A program made the position numbers and the translations under genes. Below are positions 34,836-46,600 of a DNA stretch of 64,000 nt, piece by piece. The DNA is from Styela clava (taxonomy: Eukaryota; Chordata; Ascidiacea; Stolidobranchia; Styelidae), in assembly GCF_964204865.1 (NCBI RefSeq), contig NC_135257.1, positions 1,426,001-1,490,000 of the forward strand. The letters run 5' to 3'. The first letter of the stretch is position 1, and every line of letters begins with the position of its first letter. The notes beneath the pieces were generated by a model, which searched no databases, was not told the DNA's origin, and saw only the letters and a list, made by a program, of their open reading frames with translations.

Positions 34836-36537
34836 CAGAGGTGGTCAAAGTATTCAGTACGGAGTACCAGGGCACCGCGAGAGAAACCTAGGTGTTCCTC
34901 GAGCTGTTCGGTTAATAACGTAATTCTGTGACTGTCCAAAGAAGCAATAACAGCATTAAAAAAATTTGACAACAGTAGCGTCGGAATATATCAACGAGGA
35001 CATTATCTATAAGCAGGAGCGCGGCCAGGATTTTCAAAAGCGATGGGCGGTGTTCAAAATTGGAAACGGAAGTTCTCGCGCAACATTCTTTGGGATCAGG
35101 CCACTCGTTAAAAAAAGACATTTTCAGCGGATCCGTATTTTTTCGATCTCGAGAATCGTCAAATTTGAGTTGTTCGATCAGCACTCAAGAATCTTTTTAT
35201 GCAATATATTGCCATTACACAAATCCAAGGTCGGCGTTAAAATCTCAATTAGTACAATTCACAATTGCGCAATCTGATGTGTGCATATTCAAAATGACTT
35301 GTTTATTGGCTCAATTGTGTTCAATGTAATCTGCGGTCGAGTCGACTTACTACAATATAAAATCATTATTACTCAAAATTACCACGGCAATCCGCGGACA
35401 TGCAATGAAAAATAATGAAACAAGTCAAGTTAACAAAGCTCTTATGGAGTACCGTTTTTCCCAAACAACGCTGTTATTATAATATATATATTAGTAGCAA
35501 TTTCGTACTGCACACAAAAACATACATACTAGTGCCGGTAGCTTGATTTAAATATTTGTGCCCATCCCGATGAAATCATATATAATTATAAATTTCAGCC
35601 GTTCTTGCAAAACTGACTCCACCAACACAGACAGTCCCCCAACTCCCAATAAAACTAAAATAACGAATATCGGAAAAAAATTATGGCCCAACTCTAACCT
35701 GGTACACATACTACATTAAATACCTTAGATATCGCTACATACCGAGTAAAAGTCGTATGCGTCTCCGTCGGTAGTTTCAAAATGGATAAATGGTACATCG
35801 CGAGCACTATTGACTTTGTTTCGATTTAAGTTACTACGGTATAATTTTCACCAAAAACCAAACATATCATTAAATATTATGATTCACAATGTCTAAAAAA
35901 GAGTTTTTATTCTGTCGCTAATCTACTACAACAAAACCTATGGCTTTATCTTCCGTTCCCGGTTTTAGTTTTAAGATTTTATATTGTCGCTTTTCAATCA
36001 AGAAATTTGGGTTGCAGAGTCACCACTTTATTAACCGGTGATGTGTTAACTTGTTTTTTACACTGAACACATAATTTCGAACAAGAACAAAAAATTAATT
36101 ATCGTCGTTTCTCATGGAACAATACATGCATATGTCGAGAAAAATTTGCGATTTAGATAGAATAAACACTGACGTAAAGATGTTTACGATCTAAAGACAC
36201 GTAACGCTGATGAAAACAATCGGCGATTAGGACAAAAAGCAATCGCGCACGTTATTAGCGACTTTTTCAGTCTTCCAAAACTATCAAAAGGGATGGGGTT
36301 GGACACCAAATTTATTAATATGTTTGTCTAGTTTCAAATATTTAATATATATAATTTATTTGTGAAATTTAGATCCATTTATGGCGTGTATTAACCTTAT
36401 TGAAAAGGTTTTAGCATTATAGTAATATTAAGTAATATTAAGAGGTAAATAACAATTTTAAAATTTATTGTGGGGATCCATTAATAATGTACAGCCTCTT
36501 CACGGGCTCCCTGAGACCAAGAGTTTGAGAACCCCTG
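34836..36537 (+). mobile_element. hAT element with 8-bp target duplication
   Basis: The left end is 'cagaggtggtcaaagt' and the right end, read on the minus strand, 'caggggttctcaaact'; 12 of 16 positions agree. Flanks are 'ccttaaca' (34828-34835) and 'ccctaaca' (36538-36545), a near-perfect 8-bp duplication. Length is 1702 bp. Several short open stretches exist (for example 34966-35277), but no transposase motif is readable. The right 1 kb is repeated at about 43690-44763 as part of the segmental duplication. Confidence 0.7.
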
Positions 36538-38328
36538 CCCTAACAGCTAGTTTATTCAAAGCGAACACGCAACAATTTTTGTGCGTGCAAATATTAGAAA
36601 GCCTTAATTAAGATCTGGCCCACCTGCAGTCACAGATTCCGTGTTCTTTCCAAGCTTATATAAAAACGGTATTCTTGCATATTGTAATTTCTCAACCATA
36701 ATGGTTCGTTGTAGATAAATTTGCACCTAATTATCTCTGACCATAATTGACATGCGACACACCCAAGATTATCAGCGTTTTCTCGAATCGCGTAAATAAA
36801 CGAAGATGAAGTACACCATTGGCAAAATCATATCATCTCAAAGCAGGACCTGAACTAGACAAAATACATTCCCATTGGTTTTGGTTACATGTTTATTATT
36901 TTCTTAGCAACTGAAATATTAGTGTCGGGTTCGATGAATGTATTTGAGATTTAAGGTTAATTCATGTACAAACAAACAAGGATTCATGATAAAATCGAGG
37001 ATGAAATGGATTGAAATGCTTCCGACCAGAGTTGAACGAAGCAAAATTTTGTTATTCATTCCTGCTTGCTAGTCCACAGAATCGAACAACTGGCTCACAT
37101 CTGAAAAATAAAATGGCCATTTTTCCATCATTCTACGATTGTTTGAATAAAAAACGAATTTAGCGGAATTCTTCACACGTGAGTAGAGTGAAATTTGACA
37201 ATGACATAGGTGAGGGGCAGATTCAGACGGTGAGAGGCCATGTGCTATGCCGTTTGTGTGCATATTTGCAACATCGTCAAATAAGTTCTTCAGACGTCAT
37301 AACGGGTCTTTAGTGTTGTAAAATGTATTATGGCGTCAGTATCTTTAAATTGTGTAAAATATTAAACTTTAATTTCAGGCAAGATATACGTACGCTAATC
37401 ACCCAAGTAGATTGTTAAAGTTGAATTTAAAAACACTTCAAAACCTTAAGGCAATATATTGATATTTTTTTCATCTTATTCAAAAAATATTTCAAATCGG
37501 CTTAATTTGGTTTCAAGGTAGAAGAGATGGAGTTTTTTCGAATATAGACAAATTAATTATTTGCCCATATTTAATTTAAACTTTTATACGGTAAATATTC
37601 GGAGCAGAAATTAATAACAAAAATACCAAATGTCAAATCGGATTTTTTTGGAACAAGCCTTTGCAATTTAAAAATAATAATTCAAAATTTAATTTCGAGG
37701 CATCTAAAGATTGAGTCCTCAGGTTAGTCTACTTTTCTTTATATTAAATCCGGCCCTGCCTAAGTGTAGTGTCTGATATAAAAAAATATTTCATTCACTA
37801 TATATATCTTATGGAAGACTAACAGTGGCCAATTATCGAATTTATTCATTAGTATGAATATATTTGCATTTATTGTACTTCAATTGGGCTAATCCATTTG
37901 GTAATTACATATGTGAAGTCTTAATTGAATACAATTGTTATTTTAATTCACAGTATGTCGATGGATCTACAGATTGTCAAGCTTGTCAGTGAAGTGTCGG
38001 AATGTACGACAGTCCACTCGTTGAAACCAACATGAAGAATTGCAGAGATTGGAAATGAATGGACGTATGAATGGCCAAAAATGAATTGTTGCTGACATAT
38101 ATGGATATCTATTAACTTGTTATCATTCCGCTGACACTGCGGTTGATATGAGCAACGTAAATCATGTTGATTTAAAAATGACAGCATTTGTTATAGTTTA
38201 CTTTTATCACTCTGGAATGTGAACTCTTCCCTATGTTATCACAGTTTTTTGATTAGTGTTGAGAAATAACTATAAGTCATTCAACAACATCTAATTTCTT
38301 ATTGTATGTAGCTTGCAGTACAAGTTAA

Positions 38329-40155
38329 CTCTTTGAACCCTGAAAGCCGCTAAACCGGCTTTCCCGAGAAAGTCCTCTGACGCTGAAAGCCGGTTTAGCG
38401 GCTTTCGCATCCCGTAAGAGGTGAAACCTCATATCTCGCGAACCATTTATTATATTTAGACAAGTTTTACATCGTGTGAAAGATAATCTACAGGACTAGA
38501 TATAATTTCAAAATTGAGATAAAATATTGTGATCATCTTATGAAAATTGGCAAAATTAAAAAGCATAAAAAACTTCTGAAAATTGCTCAAATCTAATTGA
38601 CAAAACTTAAATTTGTTTTCGATTAAACCTAGTACATTATCGACAAAATTTGTAGAATTTGAAGATAGCTTTCCAGTGATACCATTAGATTGAACTTATG
38701 TTGCACCATTCAAATTTTAGAAGCATTTTTATTCGTGATTTCGTTTGTCGCAAGATCGAGGCGACGTCAAGGTGACGTAAATAACGACCTAACACATTTA
38801 CGCCGTTACGCAGCGACGTTAAGCAATTACGTTGGCACGTAGCACGTTTACGTTTCATACGAGAAACACTTTTCCTCGCATGCTCGTAACGTCATTTACT
38901 TAAGTTCGTACTCGTGAAGCGACTTACGACTTGTAAACGATACACGGGGAAATTTACGCATTACATCGGTTCAACTAAAACACACAATACGCAGTGTTAT
39001 TGCCGTTTTAATTGCATAAAGATATGAAAAATGCGAATAGCCAAAATAAGGATTTTTAAAAACAGAATGATGGAACATATCGATGGATACATTGTTTAGC
39101 GCCATTGCTGAGTTTTATTGTGCCATATTTTCTTCTTCCGATAGGTGAATACTATCCAATATTTCATCTGGACAAAGCTTTCTTTAAAATCCATTGTAAA
39201 TATAGCGATATCAGGAATGTAGCGTATATGCAGTAATTTCGAAAATCTAATGAGGCTGCAAAATGTAAAACACTGACCAGGTGAGCTACTGGTGCCACCA
39301 TGTCTTCCGTGTACCCGTTATCAGTTTTTTTTTATTCAATCTTCATGATATCCAACGGTGAATAATTAGCCTTGATGTTTCCGGCGGAACCTCATAAATT
39401 CATGAGGATCAAATATTTCGTTTTGGCCATTGATTTTCGTCCCATATCCAAATAGTAAACGTATATAAAATGGCCTTTATATTCTAGCAATTTTACTATG
39501 TTCGATCAAAATTCGTCTGAAAGGGTTTTATCTGCGGCCGAGGATATGATACTAATGCAATGAAGCCACAATCTGCACTCAAGCTGTGAACGACCAGATG
39601 TGCAATTGCGCAATATACCTCACGCAAAGAGTTACGCACGATACGTCGCATGAACGTTACCACGACAATGTCGTCGTCGCCCTTTGCGTCCTTACGCAAA
39701 CTTGGCGTCAAATAGTTGATAAATTTTGTTCGCAAACCATTTGAATCGATAGTACAAATTCTGCAATAAAATGAGTTATGCGTATGTTAAGAAAGTCATA
39801 CATATATTCTCCGAAAGTTAATTTTGTATACTTTTCAAAATTGTACTTATATTGATGATACATTTCTAAGAAATGTATTAAATATTACCAAAATACAAAA
39901 AAATAGTAGATGGGGCTACAAATAGGCTTACACATCTGATCAAAACATCTCGTGAAAAATAATGCCAGTTAAAAATAAAAGACTAGAAAAGCTTTTATAT
40001 GATATATTACAGACCATCTGATATCTAATGGTTTAGAAGTTATTTTGATTTAAAATTAGGGATATTACAATTTTTTAACGCGTCGAATCGATGCGACGCC
40101 GTGGGAGGTCAGGGTGAGAGAGTAGCATCGTTCTGGGGATTCAGAGTTCAAAGAG
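38329..40155. mobile_element. piggyBac-like non-autonomous element
   Basis: The 1827-bp insertion is flanked by TTAA on both sides (38325-38328, 40156-40159). Its ends are 'ctctttgaaccctgaa' and the complement of 'ctctttgaactctgaa', 15 of 16 identical. Copy B of the duplication has a single TTAA and no insert, an intact empty site. A TTAA duplication with CTCTTTG-type ends is diagnostic of the piggyBac superfamily. No transposase is readable; the largest frame (39496-39735, minus) is unrecognised. A 20-bp perfect inverted repeat lies just inside the left end. Confidence 0.9.
38344..38408. repeat. subterminal hairpin in the piggyBac-like element
   Basis: 'aaagccgctaaaccggcttt' and its exact complement 'aaagccggtttagcggcttt' are separated by about 25 bp. 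The hairpin lies about 15 bp inside the left TIR, a usual place for transposase-binding repeats. Confidence 0.85.
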
Positions 40156-42101
40156 TTAAGTGAAAAATAATTCATACTGCCAAATAATTTTGCAGATTTT
40201 CGGGGTTTCAACTGTCCAACACTATTAGTGTGGAATATCCGATTTTCACTGAGGCGGACTTATTATTGACTCCATTGACTCGTTTCATTTGTGGCAGACG
40301 AAAATACATAATGATGCAAATAACTTACCTATTTCTTCATTTGCGATATCATCTTGTACAACTGCTTGTTTGAATTTACCATTGCGTCTCCTCGTAATCT
40401 TGATACCAATTTGGTAAAATAAGAAATTTCACATAATCTACGTCGAGATATCGAAGCATATTATGTTTCTAAATATGGGAAGACCTGTATTTATATCTTT
40501 TTTTTTATGAGTCCAAATAAATTTCAATGCAATTTTTTATAACCACAGTGCTTGACAAGAGATGTGATTGACTCAACGAAGGATGATTGTTCCAATTCAT
40601 TGTTTCATTCATCTAGTTTGCAAAAATTGCCAAACTCGTAACCCTATTGAGACATCACGCAACTTGAGAATTTATGGTAGCACGCAATCACACAATGACA
40701 AGTAGAAAAATAAGCAATGAAGTTCCGTTGGAAATTTAATTTACTGGATGACAGCGCGAGTCTTTATTATATCCACACATTGTTATATTTTAGTTCTGCT
40801 CGAATATTGAAGAAATGTTCGACACTTATTGAGATACATTTTCCACCTTTCCTTCAAATATTAAATCCATTTTTTATCTTATAAAAATTGATGAAAATAT
40901 AGATGTGTATACGTGTTGATAGCGTTTATGAAACATTGTTTGGTAGTCGCAGTAGATTCAATTCGAACGCTCCAATTAAATCGCCATATACGAACGTTAC
41001 ATACACAATTCTCAATGATAAACAGCCACTATGGGCATCACAACCCACCATAATTATAGCGATCCAGAAATTAAATTTATGGAATTTTGGCACCGAACAA
41101 TAAGGAAAAGTGAAATTCAGTTTTTAATGAACTTGTTTAAAAAGCAACGTACTTTCTTGGGAAATAAATGCCCATTATCCATCGACCGCATAGTTTTTCA
41201 TTAAAACGTTTTATTCTTATCTGGAATATTATTTTCCTCTCTCAGCGTAATATTTCATAAAATTTAAAATCACCTTCGCTATGATTCATCCGTGTATAGG
41301 TCAATACCTAACCAAGAAGGCAAATCGCGTGACTAACCAGCATTATTTTAGTTTTAAGTCTGCCCCAAGGCATCGGGAGAACACACCGCAAAATAATGAT
41401 CAAACACCCAATACTGTAAGTTACTTTGCCGAAATTTGAAGTAAATAAACAGCAGATGTAATCTTAGATGAGAATGTTATTAAAAGACCATTAACTATCT
41501 AATTTAGTGAATAAACTATTTTAAAAAAAATTACATATGAGATCAAAATGCAAAAATGCAAAATTCAATTTCCTGAAATAAAAAGATTTTAAGTTTTACG
41601 ATAATGAGATAAGCATGTCAATATCTGAACAGTCTTGAATTTCAAAATATTTAATTCGCAGGATTGCAGCATAATTATATTTTAAAAAATCCCTTCACAA
41701 CAATATCATGACAAATGCCCGATCTACATTGTGAAGTATGACACAAAAGATGAATTTGCTGCTGGATTGGTTAATTGTACACAACAAATTTCGATTTTTT
41801 TACTTGGCTAAAATTTGATTTTTCAATCATCGCATAATGTAAATTCTTATGTCGACGTCGCGCCAACTTCTTGTCTAATGCCGCACTACGTTGCATGTTC
41901 ATGAGCCAAGAATGAATAATCTTAAAAGCAAGCGTTTTTAATAGATAAAATATGAAGCATATAAAATATTTTTTATCGTTCAGTCATATGTACGTCAGAG
42001 AATCTGCCCAATACGATTCTAGGTAATCAAAAGATTTAATCAGGTTCAATTTTGGTGGTTAACAGTTATATGCATGTATATATTTTAGCTTATATATAGA
42101 T

Positions 42102-42703
42102 CAGAGTAGTCCAAGGTTGTCGCCTTCGCGGGCCACAAAATTATTTTTGTGTTGTTCGCGGGCCACAATAGCGTCAGAAATATGTAAACAACAAACACTT
42201 TTATTGTGCAAGCGATTGATCATTGTTTGCATTTAAAAAGCTATATCATATAAAATACGCCAGAAAAATCACTGAAACATATAAACGTTTTGCTACATCT
42301 ACATTTAATGTAAGATTGCAAACTCTTCATTACGGAGAATATGCTCCCGCAAATGTAAGTGCTCTCGAACATCGGTTCTCAAAGCAAAATCCCTCGAAAT
42401 TTGGAAATGTTCATTTCTCACATGATAGCAAAATGCCGTTTTAGATTATATTTGCCATAACTGCTGAATGATTGATTATTATATTTTACCAGATGTAAGG
42501 TACAAGAGAGTAATTACTAATTTTTCTGAAATATCAGAAGCATTTTTTGTAATACTGTTTAGGCTGGCTGCAAAACATCACCAGAACGAATTATATTCTC
42601 AGGTCATAAGATTAATATTTAGTTATCATATTTAGTTATTTATAACTGTTGGGATATATTAGCAACCAAATAGATAGAAAGCCAGTGAACAATTTGGACT
42701 ACC
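42102..42703 (+). mobile_element. hAT-like non-autonomous element at the end of copy A
   Basis: It begins 'cagagtagtccaaggttgtc' exactly where copy A stops matching copy B. A possible right end near 42690-42703 reads 'gtagtccaaatt' on the minus strand. 'cgggccacaaaattattttt' ties it to 16277. Further 'gcgggccaca' motifs at 42868-42897 suggest the element, or a second one, extends to about 42900. No clean target duplication was found. Confidence 0.45.
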
Positions 42704-43439
42704 CAATCACGCTCGATTCAACTTCGCTAGTTGCTTCAGCTAACCGTGACACTAGTCAATTCAGTGACATTAGTGATGCAACAGAATGTCGAAAAGATTT
42801 TCTGTTATTTTCATGACGAAACAACATCATATGCGATTTTTTGATTATTTTGCAGCAAAGGCGACGCGGGCCACAGATGATGACGATGCGGGCCACATGA
42901 AAACCACGTCAAGTGAAATGAAGCCTCACATAGATAGTATTCCACCACCTGTTAAGCTGAATTCATCAATATTGTATATAAGAACTAAATTCATTTCCTC
43001 TTATCAAATAAAAAAAAAGATAGGCTACAAAATTTATGTTGTTTACATCAGAACTGTAACGAAGATGAGAGCGTAATTCACAAAGGTACCGCACGGTCCC
43101 TTACCAGTACCTGTTGCTGTACTGTAGGCCTGCTATTCGATCGTGGAACGGTTCTTCTCTGGCATATAAAAACTCAATTCAATTTTCTCTTATCAAAATT
43201 AACAAATACGGTAGGCTAGATTTGCTAGAAAACCTACATTTGACATTACTGCAATAGTTAAATCGCGAAAGGAATAAGTCAATTTCACAGTGGTACGGTA
43301 ACTGAGCAGTACCGTTCCTGCAGGCTCGATCACGCAACCGCTTGAAATGAGTTTCAAAACAGTGGTCCATGAGTAAATTTTAGAACAGCGAAATTTTGAA
43401 TGAAATATCAGATCTCATAGGATTCATAGGAAATTTAGG

Positions 43440-43640
43440 AATAAATAAAAATAATAGCGTTCTGGAAAAAAATCAAACTTCAACCACTGAAAATTTCGAA
43501 GCAATTGGTCCAGTATTCGAAGAAAAAAGCGATTTTATCATGACGAAGGAGAAGAAGAATAACAACAACAACAACATAATATTGAAACAATCGTTATGCC
43601 CACTAAAGTGTCCAATAACATACAATACGTGCTAAATTGC
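43440..43640 (+). repeat. dispersed repeat family 'R', copy 4
   Basis: Carries the signature 'ctgaaaatttcgaagcaatt' then 'ggtccagta', followed by an 'aacaacaacaacaacat' tract and 'ttgaaacaatcg'. This corresponds to the reverse complement of 21150-21260. It lies directly upstream of copy B. Confidence 0.5.
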
Positions 43641-43661
43641 CGACAACAAATAGATTGAAGT

Positions 43662-46600
43662 GTATTTTTTCGATTTCGAGAATCGTCAAATACATACTGG
43701 TGCCGGTAGCTCGATTAAAATATTTGTGCCCATCCCGATTAAATCATAATTATAATCATGACTGATTGGGCATTTAGCGATTTTGACAAATTTTAGCCGT
43801 TCTTGCAACACTGACTCCGCCAACACAGACAGTCCCCGAACTCCTAATAAAACTATAATAAAATTATGGCTAACTCTGACCTGGTACACATACTACGGGA
43901 GTACCAAAAAATTTATTGATATACTGTACTTTACATTAATTACCTTAGATATCGCCACATACCGAGTAAAAGTCGCATGCGCCTCCGTCGGTAGTTTCAA
44001 AATGGATAAATGGTACATCGCGAGCACTATTGACTTTGTTTCGATTAAAGTTACTACGGTTTAATTTCTAATGAAAACCTAACATATCACCAAATATTAT
44101 GATTTACAATCCCTACTAAGCGTTTTCAATCTGCCGCGAATCTGCTACAACAAAACTTATGGCTTTATCTTCCGTTCCAGGTTTCAGTTTTAATATTTTA
44201 TATTGTCGCTTTTCAATCAAGAAATTTGGATTGCAGATTCACCTTTTCATTAATTATTTTTATTAACATCTAGCTGCCGGTGATATGTTAACTTGTTTTC
44301 CACACTGAACTCATAAATTTCGGACAGGAACAAAAAATAAATTATCGTCGTTTCTCATGGAACAATACATGAATATGCCGAGAAAAATTTGCGATTTAGA
44401 TAGAATAAACACGGACGTAAAGATGTTTACGATCCAAATACACGTAACGCTGATGAAAACAATCGGCGATTTGGACAAAAAGCAATCGCGCACGTTATTA
44501 GCGACTTTTTCAGTCTTCCAAAACTATCAAAAGGGATGGGGTTGGACACCAAATTTATTAATATGTTTGTCAAGTGTCAATTTATAACTTTAATATGTAT
44601 AATTTATTTGTGAAATTTAGATCCATTTACGATTTTAACATTCAAATGAAGTAAAGTAATATTATTAGGTAAATAACAATTTTAAAATTTATTGTGGGGA
44701 TCCATTGATAATGTACAGCCTCTTCACGGGCTCCCTGAGACCAAGAGTTTGAGAACCCCTGCCCTAACAGCTAGTTTATTCAAAGCGAACAACGCATGTC
44801 ATAAGATCGATATTCAAAATTTTTGTGCGTGCAAATATTAGAAAGCCTTAAATAAGATCTAGCCCACCTGCAGTCACAGATTCCGTGTTCTTTCCAAGCT
44901 TATATAAAAACGGTATTCTTGCATATTGTAATTTCTCAACCATAATGGTTCGTTGTAGATAAATTTGCACCTAATTATCTCTGACCATAATTGACATGCG
45001 ACACACCCAAGATTATCAGCGTTTTCTCGAATCGCGTAAATAAACGAAGATGAAGTACACCATTGGCAAAATCATATCATCTCAAAGCAGGACCTGAACT
45101 AGACAAAATACATTCCCATTGGTTTTGGTTACATGTTTATTATTTTCTTAGCAACTGAAATATTAGTGTCGGGTTCGATGAATGTATTTGAGATTTAAGG
45201 TTAATTCATGTACAAACAAACAAGGATTCATGATAAAATCGAGAATGAAATGGATTGAATGAGTCCGACCAGAGTTGAACGAAGCAAAATTTTGTTATTC
45301 ATTCCTGCTTGCTAGTCCACAGAATCGAACAACTGGCTCACATCTGAAAAATAAAATGGACATTTTTCCATCATTCTACGATTGTTTGAATAAAAAACGA
45401 ATTTAGCGGAATTCTTCACACGTGAGTAGAGTGAAATTTGACATTGACATAGGTGAGGGGCGGATTCAGACGGTGAGAGGCCATGTGCTATGCCGTTTGT
45501 GTGCATATTAGCAACATCGTCAAAAGAGTTCTTCAGACGTCATAACGGGTCTTTAGTGTTCTAAAATGTATTATGGCGTCAGTATCTTTAAATTGTGTAA
45601 AATATTAAACTTTAATTTCAGGCAAGACATACGTACGCTTATCACCCAAGTAGATTGTTAAAGTTGAATTTAAAAACACTTCAAAACCTTAAGGCAATAT
45701 ATTGATATTTTTTTCATCTTATTCAAAAAAACAATTCAAATCGGCTCAATTTGGTTTCAAGGTTGAAAAGATGGAGTTTTTTCGAATATAGACAAATTAA
45801 TTATTTGCCCATATTAAATTTAAACTTTTATACGGTAAATATTCGGAGCAGAAATTGATAACATGATTGAAACAACAAATGGTAAATCGGATTTATTTTG
45901 GAACAAGCGTTTGCAATTCAAAAATAATAATTCAAAATTTAATTTCGAGGCATCTAAAGATTGAGTCCTCAGGTTAGTCTACTTTTCCTAATATTAAATC
46001 CGGCCCTGCCTAAGTGTAAAAAAATATTTCATTTACTATATATATCTTATGTAAGACTAATAGTGGCTAATTATCGAATTTATTCATTAGTATGGATATA
46101 TTTGCATTCATTGTACTTCAATTGGGCTAATTCATTTGGTAATTACATATGTGAAGTCTTAATTAAATACAATTGTTATTTTAATTCACAGTATGTCGAT
46201 GGATCTACAGATTGTCAAGCTTGTCAGTAAATTTGTCAGTAAAGTGTCGGAATGTACGACAGTCCACTCGTTGAATCCAACATGAAGAATTGCAGAGATT
46301 GGAAATGAATGGGCGTATCCGCGTATGAATGGCCAAAAATGAATTGTTGCTGACATATATGGATATCTAACTTGTTATCATTCCGCTGACACTGTGGTTG
46401 ATATGAGCAACGTAAATCATGTTGATTTAAAAATGACAGCATTTGCTATAGTTTACTTTTATCACTCTGGAATGTGGACTCTTCCCTATGTTATCGCAGT
46501 TTTTTGATTAGTGTTGAGAAATAACTATAAGTCATTCAACAACATCTAATTTCTTATTGTATGTAGCTTGCAGTACAAGTTAAGTGAAAAATAATTCATA

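Larger units (their letters stand above)
35146..42101 (+). repeat. segmental duplication, copy A
   Basis: Collinear with 43662-49713 in the same orientation, at high identity by eye (long runs with a difference every 20-40 bases). Copy A lacks part of copy B near 35708 and lacks the 1.2-kb block 47251-48443. It additionally holds 35164-35522 and the piggyBac-like element 38329-40155. No gene is recognised in the duplicated unit. Short minus-strand frames (37069-37263, 37948-38187) recur in copy B but change amino acids as freely as silent sites. Confidence 0.9.

Noticed and set aside
37069..45506. 64-codon minus-strand frame conserved at 37069-37263 and 45312-45506
   Set aside because: Conservation is explained by the segmental duplication. 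The few differences are amino-acid changing and there is no promoter, acceptor or domain.
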